Of a stretch of DNA of 64,000 bases, positions 1 through 13,000 are shown piece by piece. This stretch comes from Liolophura sinensis (lineage: Eukaryota > Mollusca > Polyplacophora > Chitonida > Chitonidae). The first letter of the stretch is position 1. Each line of letters begins with the position of its first letter. The notes under the pieces are model-generated. The model made no database searches and was not told the origin of the DNA. It was given only the letters and a program-made list of their open reading frames with translations. The position numbers and the translations under genes were made by a program. The DNA lies in contig NC_088295.1 of the NCBI RefSeq assembly GCF_032854445.1, positions 95,661,805-95,725,804 on the forward strand. Direction: 5' to 3'.

Positions 1-958
1 GTTATTGCTTGGTCACATGGGAAATGTTATGTAGTCTTGTACTTATACAGTGGAACTGACACACTTGTGAAGGCAGTTATTGCTTGGTCACATGGGAAAT
101 GTTATGTAGTCCTGTACTGATACAGTGGCACTGACACACTTGTGGAGGCATTTATTGCTTGGTCACATGGGAAATGTTGTGTAATCTTGTATTGATACAG
201 TGGCACTGACACACTTGTGAAGGCAGTTATTGCTTGGTCACATGGGAAATGTTATGTAGTCTTGGTCACATGGGAAATGTTATGTAGTCTTGGTCACATG
301 GGAAATGTTATGTAGTCCTGTACTGATACTGTGACACTGACACACTTGTGAAGGCAGTTATTGCTTGGTCACATGGGAAATGTTATGTAATCTTGTACTG
401 ATACAGTGGAACTGACACACTTGTGAAGGCAGTTATTGCTTGGTCACATGGGAAATGTTATGTAGTCCTGTACTGATACTGTGACACTGACACACTTGTG
501 AAGGCAGTTATTGCTTGGTCACATGGGAAATGTTATGTAATCTTGTACTGATACAGTGGAACTGACACACTTGTGGAGGCATTTATTGCTTGGTAACATG
601 GGAAATGTTATGTAATCTTGTACTGATACAGTGGAACTGACACACTTGTGAACGCAGTTATTGCTTGGTCACATGGGAAATGTTATGTAGTCTTGGTCAC
701 ATGGGAAATGTTATGTAGTCTTGGTCACATGGGAAATGTTATGTAGTCTTGGTCACATGGGAAATGTTATGAAGTCTTGTACTGATACAGTGGAACTGAC
801 ACACTTGTGAAGGCAGTTATTGCTTGGTCACATGGGAAATGTTATGTAGTCTTGGTCACATGGGAAATGTTATGTAGTCTTGGTCACATGGGAAATGTTA
901 TGTAGTCCTGTACTGATACTGTGACAATCATGTGCTCAGAATATGAACTCTCCTGATT
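1..958. repeat. 75-bp minisatellite with 28-bp sub-repeats, intronic
   Basis: About a dozen copies of a unit near 75 bp. Each begins GTTATTGCTTGGTCACATGG, passes through TACTGATACAGTGGAACTGA and ends CACACTTGTGAAGGCA. In places (about 240-300, 680-780, 840-900) only a 28-bp piece, TAGTCTTGGTCACATGGGAA plus ATGTTATG, is repeated head to tail, so a shorter unit has amplified inside the longer one. The array starts before the window and ends about 60 bp before the splice acceptor of the first dynein exon. It is therefore the 3' part of an intron of that gene. Confidence 0.9.
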
Positions 959-970
959 TGTTGATTGCAG

Positions 971-1079
971 ATCCGGCTGATTATGCCACATGGTACGAAG
1001 AACAGACTGCTGATCACAGAGATTCACTACAGGCGCTGTCAGTGCACAGCTCTGTGGAAAGGGAGGCAAATGCGGCCAG
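971..1079 (+). CDS. DNHD1: Dynein-like gene, exon a (first exon in window)
   Basis: Acceptor ttgattgcag before 971; donor CCAG|gtaagaca after 1079. Starts with two bases of a split codon, then PADYATWYEEQTADHRDSLQ and ALSVHSSVEREANAA. The last two bases (AG) join T of the next exon to make Ser. The frame was chosen because it is open and links in phase to the next exon. The other open frame (IRLIMPHGTKNRLL) does not continue. The donor is immediately copied in the array that follows. Confidence 0.8.
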
Positions 1080-4000
1080 GTAAGACAGGACAAGTACTGC
1101 CCTCCACACCAGACCTCTATTATTGTGCTGATCACAGGACATGTAAGACAGGATAAGTACTGCCCTCCCCAGCAACCCTCTATTATTGTGTTGATCAGAG
1201 GACAGGTAAGACAGGACAAGTAGTGCCTTCCCCAGCAACCCTCTATTGTTGTGCTGATCAGAGGACAGGTAAGGGAAGACAAGTACTGCCCTCTCCAGCA
1301 ACCCTATATTATTGAGCTGATCACAGGACAGGTAAGACAGGATAAGTACTGCCCTCCCCAGCAACCCTATATTATTGAGCTGATCAGAGGACAGGTAAGA
1401 CAGGACAAGTACTGCCCTCCCCAGCAACCCTGTATTATTGTGCTGATCACAGGACATGTAAGACAGGATAAGTACTGCCCTCCCCAGCAACCCTCTATTA
1501 TTGTGCTGATCAGAGGACAGGTAAGACAGGACAAGTACTGCCCTCCCCAGCAACCCTATATTATTGAGCTGATCATAGGACAGGTAAGACAGGACAAGTA
1601 CTGCCCTCCCCAGCAACCCTATATTATTGAGCTGATCACAGGACAGGTAAGACAGGATAAGTACTGCCCTCACCAGCAACCCTATATTATTGAGCTGATC
1701 AGAGGACAGGTAAGACAGGACAAGTACTGCCCTCCCCAGCAACGCTATATTATTCAGCTGATCAGAGGACAGGTAAGACAGGATCAGTACTGCCCTCACC
1801 AGCAACCCTCTATTGTTGTGCTGATCGGAGGACATGTAAGACAAGACAAGTACTGCCCTCCCCAGCAACGCTATATTATTCAGCTGATCAGAGGACAGGT
1901 AAGACAGGACAAGTACTGCCCTTCCCAGCAACCCTATATTATTGAGCTGATCAGAGGACAGGTAAGACAGGACAAGTACTGCCCTCCCCAGCAACCCTAT
2001 ATTGTTGTGCTGATCAGAGGACATGTAAGACAGGATAAGTACTGCCCTCGCCAGCAACCCTCTATTGTTGTACTTATCACAGGACAGGTAAGACAAGACA
2101 AGTACTGCCCTCCCCAGCAACCCTCTATTGTTGTGCTGATCAGAGGACAGGTAAAACAGGATAAGTACTGCCCTCCCCAGCAACACTATATTATTGTGCT
2201 GATCAGAGGACAGGTAAGACAGGACAAGTACTGCCCTCCCCAGCAACCCTCTATTGTTGTGCTGATCAGAGGACAGGTAAGACAGGACAAGTACTGCCCT
2301 TCCCAGCAACCCTATATTATTGAGCTGATCAGAGGACAGGTAAGACAGGACAAGTACTGCCCTCCCCAGCAACCCTATATTGTTGTGCTGATCAGAGGAC
2401 ATGTAAGACAGGATAAGTACTGCCCTCGCCAGCAACCCTCTATTGTTGTGCTGATCACAGGACAGGTAAGACAGGACAAGTACTGCCCTCCCCAGCAACC
2501 CTCTATTGTTGTGCTGATCAGAGGACAGGTAAAACAGGATAAGTACTGCCCTCCCCAGCAACACTATATTATTGTGCTGATCAGAGGACAGGTAAGACAG
2601 GACAAGTACTGCCCTCCCCAGCAACCCTCTATTGTTGTGCTGATCAGAGGACAGGTAAGACAGGACAAGTAGTGCCTTCCCCAGCAACCCTCTATTGTTG
2701 TGCTGATCAGAGGACAGGTAAGGCAAGACAAGTACTGCTCTCCCCAGCAACCCTCTATTGTTGTGCTGATCAGAGGACAGGTAAGACAGGATAAGTACTG
2801 CCCTTCCCAGCAACCCTATATTATTGTGCTGATCAGAGGACAGGTAAGGCAGGACAAGTACTGCCCTCCCCAGCAACCCTGTATTATTGTGCTGATCACA
2901 GGACAGGTAAGACAGGACAAGTATTGCCCTCCACAGCAGACCTCTGTTATTGTGCTGATCAGAGGACAGGTAAGATAGGACAAGTACTGCCCTCCACAGC
3001 AGACCTCTATTATTGTGCTGATCAGAGGACAGGTAAGATAGGACAAGTACTGCCCTCCCCAGCAACCCTATATTATTGAGCTGATCAGAGGACAGGTAAG
3101 ACAGGACAAGTAGTGCCTTCCCAAGCAGTACTTTTCCTATCTTACCTGTCCTCTGATCAGCACTGATCAGAGGACAGGTAAGATAGGAAAAGTACTGCCC
3201 TCCCCAGCAACCCTGTATTATTGTGCTGATCACAAGACAGGTAAGACAGGATAAGTACTGCCCTCCCCAGCAACCCTCTGTTGTTGTGCTGATTAGAGGA
3301 CAGGTAAGACAGGACAAGTACTGCCCTCCCCAGCAACCCTCTGTTGTTGTGCTGATTAGAGGACAGGTAAGACAGGACAAGTACTGCCCTCCCCAGCAAC
3401 CCTGTATTATTGTGCTGATCACAAGAGAGGTATGGCAGGCACTACTGCCCTCCACAGTAGACCTCTATTATTGTGCTGATCAGAGAACAGGTAAGACAGG
3501 ACAAGTACTGCCCTCCAAAGCAAACTTGCATTGTTATACTTGTCAGTGAGGGCAGGTAAGATAGGACAAGTACTGCCCTTCTCAACAACCCTGTATTATT
3601 ATATTGCCCACAAGAACTTGGGATGGTTTCAGATGTCAAACTATGAATAGCATTGTCTGACACAGGAGATTGTCAAATGTAAATGCCGGATGGTCATTCT
3701 GGTTGCAAAAATGCCATTTAAATTGGAATGAACAATTGTTGTGTACCACTTAGTCCTTTTTTTCTGTGGTGTTCGTATAGGCAAGTGAAAAATGAAGTGT
3801 ATTTTGAATTTTAGTTCCACAGAATTTGTGCGTCACTTGGATCATATGTTTGAGACCCAGAACCTTGAAGCAGGAGACATCATCACGGACACACTGGCAG
3901 ACAGCGTCAGGATCAAGGGGTTGCGATCTTCCCTAGACATCTGTATGGAACAGTTACCTCCTTTGTTAGAGCTGGGCCAGGCGCTAAGTTTGGTGTCCCA

Positions 4001-7000
4001 GGATTATGACTTCCCTTACCATCACCCCAGTGTGCTCAGTGTGGCTAGTGTGTCCAGCACACTGATGCCAGAGTCTATAGGCTATGTACTACTGCAGGTA
4101 ATAGACCTCCCTTACCATGCCCACTGGGTTCTGTGTGGCTAGTGTGTCCAGCACACTGATGCCAGAGTCTATAGGCTATGTACTACTGCAGGTAATAGAC
4201 CTGCCTTACCACCCCCAGTGGGCTCAATGTGGCTAATGTGTCCAGCACTCTAATGCCATTAGTCTATAGGCTAGGTACTACTGCAAGTAATAGATCTCCC
4301 TTACCACGCCCAGTGGGCTCTGTGTGGCTAGTGTGTCCAGAACTCTGATGCCAGAGTCTATCGGCTATGTTCTACTGCAGGTAATAGACCTCCCGTTGGT
4401 TAGCACTCTAGCACAGCGTAATGACCCAGGAGTCTCTCACCAGTGCGGTCACATACTAATGTGTCCAGCACTCTGCCAGCAACCTGCGGGTGGTCGTGGG
4501 TTTCCCCTGGCCTCTGCCTGGTTTCCACCCACCATAATGCTGGCCGCCGTCGTATAGGTGAAATATTCTTGAGTATGGCGTAAAACACCAATAAAATAAA
4601 ATAAATAAATGAATAGACCTCCCTTACCATCCCCAGTGTGCTCAGAGTGGCTAGTGTGTCCAGCACCCTGACGCCAGAGTCTACAGGCTATGTGCTACTG
4701 CAGGTAATAGACCTCCCTTACCACGCCCAGTGGGCTCTGTGTGGCTAGTGTGTCCAGAACTCTGATGCCAGAGTCTATAGGCTATGTACTACTGTAGGTA
4801 ATAGACCTCCCTTACCAGCCCCAAACCCCACCCACCCAGTGTCCTTAGTGTGGCTAATGTGTCCAGCACTCTGATGCCAGAGTCTATGGGCTATGTTCTA
4901 CTGCAGGTAATAGACCTGCCTTACCACCCCCAGTGGGCTCAGTGTGGCTAGTGTGTCCAGCACTCCGACGCCAGAGTCTATAGGCTGTGTACTGCTGCAG
5001 GTAATAGACCTCCCGTTGGTTAGCACTCTAGCGCAGCGTAATGACCCAGGAGTCTCTCACCAATGTGGTTGCTGTGAGTTCAAGCCCAGCTCATGTGGAT
5101 GGTCATGGGTTTCCCCCGGCCTCTGCCCGGTTTCCACCCACCATAATGATGGCCGCTGTCATATAAGTGAAATATTCTTGAGTCCGGCGTAAAATACCAA
5201 TAAAATAAATAAATAGACCTCCCTTACCAGCCCCAAGCCCCACCCACCCAGTGTCCTCAGTGTGGCTAATGTGTCCAGCACTCTGATGCCAGAGTCTATC
5301 GGCTATGTACTACTGCAGGTAATAGACCTCCCGTTGGTTAGCACTTTAGCGCAGCGTAATGACCCAGGAGTCTCTCACCAATGCGGTAGTGGTGAGTTCA
5401 AGCCCAGCTCATGCTGGCTTCCTCTCCAGCCGTAGTTATGTGTCCAGCACTCTTCCAGCAACCTGTGGATGGTCGTGGGTTTCCTCCGGCCTCTGCCCGG
5501 TTTCCACCCACCATAATGCGGGCTGCCGTCGTATAGGTGAAATATTCTTGAGTACGGTGTAAAACACCAATCAAATAAAATAAATAAATAAATAGACCTC
5601 CCTTACCATCCCCAGTGTGCTCAGAGTGGCTAGTGTGTCCAGCACTCTGATGCCAGAGTCTATGGGCTATGTACTACTGCAGGTAATAGACCTCCCGTAC
5701 CATCCCCAGTGTCCTCAGTGTGGATAATGTGCCCAGCACTCTGATGTCAGAGTCTATAGGCTGTGTACTACTGCAGGTAATAGACCTCCCGTACCATCCC
5801 CAGTGTGCTCAGAGTGGCTAGTGTGTCCAGCACTCTGATGCCAGAGTCTATGGGCTATGTACTACTGCAGGTAATAGACCTCCCGTACCATCCCCAGTGT
5901 CCTCAGTGTGGATAATGTGCCCAGCACTTTGATGTCAGAGTCTATAGGCTATGTACTACTGCAGGTAATAGACCTCCCGTACCATCCCCAGTGTGCTCAG
6001 AGTGGCTAGTGTGTCCAGCGCTCTGATGCCAGAGTCTATGGGCTATGTACTACTGCAGGTAATAGACCTGCCTTACCACCCCCAGTGGGCTGTGTGTGGC
6101 TAATGTGTCCAGCACACTAATGCCAGAGTCTATAGGCTATGTTCTACTGCAGGTAATAGACCTCCCTTACCACGCCCAGTGGGCTCTGTGTGGCTAGTGT
6201 GTCCAGCACACTAATGCCAGAGTCTATAGGCTGTGTACTGCTGCAGGTAATAGACCTCCCTTACCACCACCCCAGTGTGCTCAGCGTGGCTAGTGACAGT
6301 TACCTTGAAAGCCCTACACACACATTGCATGTTTCTGCATTACAGGAGTGCCTGTGGTTCAACTCCGTCCTGTGCCACATTCGTCAACAGATCCAGGACA
6401 TACAGGAGATAATCTTGGCTGGCCCAGAGGCTTTTTCTGCCCGCCTCCTGCCCACGGTGTACAGCCTTCAAGAGGAACACATCCCCATCAGCTGGACCCA
6501 TCCTAACTGCCAGCCCTGTACCCACTCACTGCTGTCCTGGCTCAAAGGTACACTCAGCAGACTGTAGACTAAAGGCTCTCCTGCATTTGTCACATACTTC
6601 ACACAGTATCACTCAATAGGCTGTAGACTAAGGGAGCATCCCAACATATCCTGCATTTCTTCGTCACTTTATGTGAATGGAAATGTCGAATACAAAAACG
6701 AATGGTATAATTTTCATTCGTTTTATCCTAAAGAAAAATGAGCCATTTTGAAATGGCTCATTTGCAGTTTCTTCAAATGCAGTCAGTGTCAGCTAAAACA
6801 ACACTGACGAATGGCACAGCAGGAGAGAACTTATAACTGGGGTGAGTGTGGAGGAGAGTGAAGAGGTTCGGAGGAGGGTTAATGAAAAGGTGCATTAGCC
6901 TGGATCCACGCCGATTACTGCAACAGCAACAGCAACAACAGCTGCATGTAGGCCAACATGTATATTGACAGCTTTCTGAGAAACAGACTGAAGATTAAAT

Positions 7001-10000
7001 AAGACTGGGTGTTGCGTTATCTTGATACATATGGTCGCTGCATAGACATACAAGATATGCACAGGCAGGTGTTAAGTCCAATGGGTCACACGTACCTGCC
7101 CGGTCGCCATAACATTCAAACTTGTTCATTTCACTGGACCAGGTCAAAGTGTTTGGCATGCAAAATCTTGATAAACGACACACTACCAGAGAATTCGATA
7201 ATGCGAGTATTGAGGTATTTAGCATAGAAAAAATTGATGCCAAAGTAAGGAGCGCATTTCGATTCACGACAAATAAAATTAGGCCTACAATCAGGCTAAC
7301 CCCGAAGCTAAATCTACTTGCTACCGCTGTATTTGGCTGTGCACACGGCTTGTACATTGCATGTTTTATCTAGTCAAATTTCACTTTCCAAATCGAATGT
7401 AAATATAAACCTCTAGCTATGAAGGGCGGAGTTAAACATTAATCAGTTTACAGGTAGTTTCTTCAGACAACTTTCTCGTGGTGTACGGACTGAAAACGTG
7501 TAAGGTTTTTATCCCAGATTTGTAAGTGTCGTAGGCCTAGCGTCTGTTGATACCCCACCTCACTCCCCTCACCTCGTCGCCTCTTCCCGTTAAGCCAAGC
7601 CATATGTGCATGCTAATCACACAATGAAAACCTGCATGTGGTTTGTCAGGTCAGCATATTAAAGTTTACCACCCACCATGGGAAGGCCTAATAACTGTAT
7701 ATATACATCATCAATTCATAATTCGAATAATTAAGAATATACCTTATTATAGAGACGGGAACAACTATTAAAAATAACCCCAGGGGAACACAAAACATTG
7801 CAAGAAAATTAACACCAGAGGATTACTTTTCTTACACAAAAAAAAAGCACCGTGAAAAGCATTGTTCATTGACGGCCAGCACACCTGGATAGATGTTCAG
7901 GCCTATACCTGGCCAGGACGACAACCACAAGTGCTACACTCTTCTCTGTGAATTTGAAACAAACGTACAGATACACCAAAAAACAGCAACGTTTGTAAAT
8001 CAGTTTGAGCATTTCGTGTAGCATACTATTGTATTTGATCCTGTAAAAAGGGTATGCAGACAAAATACATAACTTAATCCGTTCTTGCCAGTCAGTATGT
8101 TGTTGTTGTTGTAACGGACACGCGCTAGTGGGAGCTCCCGCAGACTGCTTTCTTGCACGCCGTCTTACGTATTAATATCCTGTTGTGAGTGGATTAGCAG
8201 GTAGATCAGTCTGTTTCTGTATTCGTGCGCAGAATGTTTCAGTACATCGTTTTTATTCGTTTTTCCTTCACTTTTCTCACAGCACCAGACTGTTTCAAAT
8301 TATCATTTAAATGAATGGAAAAATGAATAGTGTAGATCTGATGCGTTTTTTTTGGTTCGTTTTTCGTAAATGAACAGAAATGGATATATGGGGACTGTGA
8401 CAGCCTTCACACAGTTTCACTCAGTAGGCTGAGGGCTGTTCTCTGACAGCCTTCACACAGTATCACTCAGTAGGCTGAAGGCTAAAGGCTGTTCTGTGAC
8501 AGTAGGCTGAAGGCTAAAGGCTGTTCTGTGACAGCCTTCACACAGTCTGACTCAGTAGGCTGAAGGCTAAAGGCTCTTCTGTAACAGCCTTCACACAGTA
8601 TCACTCAGTAGGCTGAAGGCTAAAGGCTCTTCTGTGATAGCCTTCACACAGTATCACTCAGTAGGCTGAAGGCTAAAGGCTCTTCTGTAACAGCCTTCAC
8701 ACAGTATCACTCAGTAGGCTGAAGGCTAAAGGCTCTTCTGTGACAGCCTTCACCCAGTATCACTCAGTAGGCTGAAGGCTAAAGGCTCTTCTGTAACAGC
8801 CTTCACACAGTATCACTCAGTAGGCTGAAGGCTAAAGGCTCTTCTGTAACAGCCTTCACACAGTATCACTCAGTAGGCTGAAGGCTAAAGGCTCTTCTGT
8901 GACAGCCTTCACCCAGTATCACTCAGTAGGCTGTAGACTAAACTCTCTTCTGTGACAGCCTTCACACAGTAGGCTGTAGACTAAAGGCGGTTCTGTCACA
9001 ACAATACTGAGTAGACTAAAGCTCTTCTGTGACAGCCTTCACCCAGTATCACTCAGTAGGCTGTAGACTAAACTCTCTTCTGTGACAGCCTTCACACAGT
9101 AACACTCAGTAGGCTGTAGACTAAACTCTCTTCTGTGACAGCCTTCACACAGTAACACTCATTAGGCTGTAGACTAAGGGCTCTTCTGTGATAGGCTTCA
9201 CACAGTATCACTCATTAGGCTGTAGACTAAGGGCTCTTCTGTGATAGCCTTCACACAGTATCACTCAGTAGGCTGTAGACTAAACTCTTTTCTGTGACAG
9301 CCTTCACACAGTATCACTCAGTAGGCTGTAGACTAAACTCTCTTCTGTGACAGCCTTCACACAGTAACACTCAGTAGGCTGTAGACTAAGGGCTCTTCTG
9401 TGATAGCCTTCACTCAGTATCACTCATTAGGCTGTAGACTAAGGGCTCTTCTGTGATAGGCTTCACACAGTATCACTCATTAGGCTGTAGACTAAGGGCT
9501 CTTCTGTGATAGCCTTCACACAGTATCACTCATTAGGCTGTAGACTAAGGGCTCTTCTGTGATAGCCTTCACACAGTATCACTCATTAGGCTGTAGACTA
9601 AGGGCTCTTCTGTGACAGCCTTCACCCAGTATCACTCAGTAGGCTGTAGACTAAACTCTCTTCTGTGACAGCCTTCACACAGTAGGCTGTAGACTAAGGG
9701 CTCTTCTGTGATAGCCTTCACACAGTATCACTCATTAGGCTGTAGACTAAGGGCTGTTCTATGGGAGCCTTCACACAGTATCACACAGTAGGCTGTAGAC
9801 CAAAGGCTCTTCTGTGACAGCCTTCACACAGTAGGCTGAAGACTAAAGGCTGTTCTGTCACAGCAATACTGAGTAGACTAAAGCTCTTCTGTGACAGCCT
9901 TTACACAGTATCACTCAGTAGGCTGTAGACTAAGGGCTCCTCTGTGACAGCCTTCACCCAGTATCACTCAGTAGGCTGTAGACTAAACTCTCTTCTGTGA

Positions 10001-13000
10001 CAGCCTTCACACAGTAGGCTGTAGACTAAACTCTCTTCTGTGACAGCCTTCACACAGTAGGCTGTAGACTAAGGCTCCTCTGTGACAGCCTTCACACAGT
10101 AACACTCAGTAGGCTGTAGACTAAACTCTCTTCTGTGACAGCCTTCACACAGTATCTTACATGCAGCAGACTGGCTGCATTCATAGCACCAATAAACTAC
10201 AACAAAAATACTTTTATCATAGCCATAGCCTTATTCTCTAATAACCAAAACACAGAGCATTATCTTCATTATTTATGGAGTAGACATTGATGTATAATAT
10301 CAAATGATACACTATCTTAGAACTCCTCTATCCTTTAATATAATATAATTTTGTCTATGTTAATTTCCTGGTTGAGGACTCTAATATGAGAATGGTGGAG
10401 ATGAGATGTTTATTGACTGCTGTTTGTTTCAGACTTGAGACAGCGGTATGAGCAGCTGAACTCCTGGGTGAAGCACGGTATGGTGCCAACCTTCAGGCCC
10501 GACGGAAGTGTAGAGAATGCTGCCATCGCCCGTGGCTCTCTGTACAAGGTGTGGCTAGGAGGCTTGGTCAACCCTCGGGCTTTGTTCACAGCGCTCAGAC
10601 AGGAGAAGGCTTATGTGGCCAAATGTTCTGCAGATCAGGTAAGACCCTGTTACATGGTGTTTCCAACCTGAACTGCCATAGTGACCATCTGTCGTTCGGT
10701 GGACAGGTGGGACATGTGGTGTGGTAATTACCATGATATCTCCTGCCTTAGTGACTATCTTATATTTTGTTGACAGATGTAACATGTGGTATGGTAATTA
10801 GCAGTGGTGTTTCCTGCCACAGTGACTATCTACTATTTGGTGTACAGGTGAGACATGTGATGTGGTAATTACCATGGTCTCTCCTGCCTTAGTGACTATC
10901 TGCTGTTTGGTGTACAGGTGGGACATGTTGTGGGGTAATTACCATTGTGTTTCCTGCCTTAGTGACTGTGTGCTGTTTGGTGGACAGGTGTGACATGTGG
11001 TGTGGTAATTAGCTTGGTGTCTCCTGCCTTAGTGACTATCTGCTGTTTGGTGGACAGGTGGGACATGTTGTGGGGTAATTACCATTGTGTTTCCGGCCTT
11101 AGTGACTATGTGCTGTTTGGTGGACAGGTGTGACATGTGGTGTGGTAATTAGCATGGTGTCTCCTGCCTTAGTGACTATCTGCTGTTTAGTGGACAGGTG
11201 TGACATGTGGTGGTGTGGTAATTAGCATGGTGTCTCCTGCCTTAGTGACTATCTGCAGTTTGGTGTACAGATGTGACATGTTGTAGGGTAATTACTATGG
11301 TGTTTCCCTTTCTGAGCAACAACCTTTATAGTGACGTAGTTGACAGCCTGAACTGTTACTTGACTTACTATTTGCTGTTGGTGTACAGGTGAGATTCAGC
11401 TGTGAGGTAACAGACAGCGCTGATCTGGACAGCGTCTCTCAGCTACAGGAGGGAGGAATCTTTGTGGAGAATCTTCACCTAATGGCCGCCAGCTTTGACT
11501 CAGAGAGGGGCTGTCTGGAGGAGGCCAGGTAGGTATAGCCTTAGTACACCAGTAACTGTGTGAACAGGACAGTACATGGATAGCTTTAGTACACAAATAA
11601 CTGTGTGAACAGAGCAAGACACGCATAGCCTCAGTATACAGGTAACTGTGTGAACAGAATAAGACAGGCATAGCCTTAGTACACAAGTAAATGTGTGAAC
11701 AGAACAAAACAGGTGCAGCCTTTATAGTATACAAGTAACTGTGTGAACAGAACAAAACAGTGATACCTTTAGTACACAAGTAACTGTGTGAATAGAACAA
11801 GACAGGCATAGCCTTAGTTCACAAGTAATTGTGTGAACAGAACAAAACAGGTATAGCCTTTATAGTATACAAATAACTGTGAACAGAATGAGACAGGTTT
11901 AGCCTTTATATGCAAGTAACTGTGTGAACAGAACAAGACAGACAAAGCCTTTATAGCATGAACAGAACAAGACAGGCCTAGCCTTTATATGCAAGGAACT
12001 GTGAACAGAACAAAACAAGGATAGCCTTAGTACACAAGTAACTGTGTGAACAGAGCAAGACAGGCATAGTCTTAGTTCACAAGTAACTGTGTGAATAGAA
12101 CAAAACAGGTGCAGCCTTTATAGTATACAAGTAACTGTGTAAACAGAACAAAACAGTGATACCCTTAGTACACAAGTAACTGTGTGAACAGAACAAAACA
12201 GGTATAGCCTGTATAGTATACAAATACATGTAACTGTGTGAACAGAATGAGACAGGTTTAGCCTTTATATGCAAGTAACTGTGTGAACAGAACAAGTCAG
12301 GTACAGCCTTTATAGTATACAAATAACTGTGTGAACAGAACAACACAGGCGTAGCCTTTATGTGCAAGTAAATGTGTGAACAGAATAAGACAGGCATAGC
12401 CTTAGTACACCAGTAAATTTGTGAACAGAACAAAACAGGCATAGCTTTAGTACACAAATAACTGCGAACAGAACAATACAGGAATAGCCTTAGTTCACAA
12501 GTAACTGGGTGAACAGAATGAGACAGGCATAGCCTTTATATGCAAGTAAATGTGTGAACAGAACAAGACAGGCGTTGACTTCATATTCAAGTGACTGTGT
12601 GAACAGAATAAGACAGGCATAGTCTTAATACACAAGTAAATGTGTGAACAGAACAAAACAGGGATAGCTTTAGTACACAAGTAACTTTGTGAATAGAACA
12701 AGACAGGCATAGCCTTAGTACACAAGTAACTGCATGAACTGAACAAGATAGGCCTTGGTGCACAGTGTACAAAGCTGTGTATATGTATAAAGGCAGGTGT
12801 ACACAAGTAACAATGAGCCAAGTGAAAGATGCATACTCATCTTACTCATTACTATAGTCCTATAGTTGAACCATACGAGCCCTGTTCTGTTGTGTTGTAA
12901 GATGTTGTTGTTGTTGTGGCAGGTCTTCAGTGCACACGCTGAAGATGGTGTATATTTGGCCTGTGACGGAAGATGAGAATCAATCCAGCAAGTCGGAGGA

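Larger units (their letters stand above)
4098..6290. repeat. 94-bp minisatellite made of the exon b 3' end plus donor
   Basis: About 16 copies of a unit near 94 bp: GTAATAGACCTCCCTTACCA, CCCAGTGTGCTCAGTGTGGC, TAGTGTGTCCAGCACTCTGA, TGCCAGAGTCTATAGGCTAT, GTACTACTGCAG. All but the first ~20 bp corresponds to the last ~80 bp of exon b. Each copy ends in CTGCAG|GTAATAG, so it rebuilds the exon b donor. Three SINE copies are embedded at the same position of the unit. Confidence 0.92.

Noticed and set aside
965-1156. Alternative reading frame IRLIMPHGTKNRLL for the first exon
   Set aside because: It does not connect in phase to exon b, whereas the PADYATW frame joins in phase to the dynein-like exons.
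1014-3455. Minus-strand open frame of 813 codons and plus-strand frame of 473 codons in the 63-bp array
   Set aside because: The unit is exactly 21 codons, so a stop-free unit gives a long frame without selection. The product is a pure repeat, the array is an intron of the dynein-like gene, and both strands are open alike.
7009-7373. Short overlapping frames on both strands in the 1.7-kb intron segment
   Set aside because: Under 125 codons, no recognisable motif, no splice-site support, and both strands equally open.
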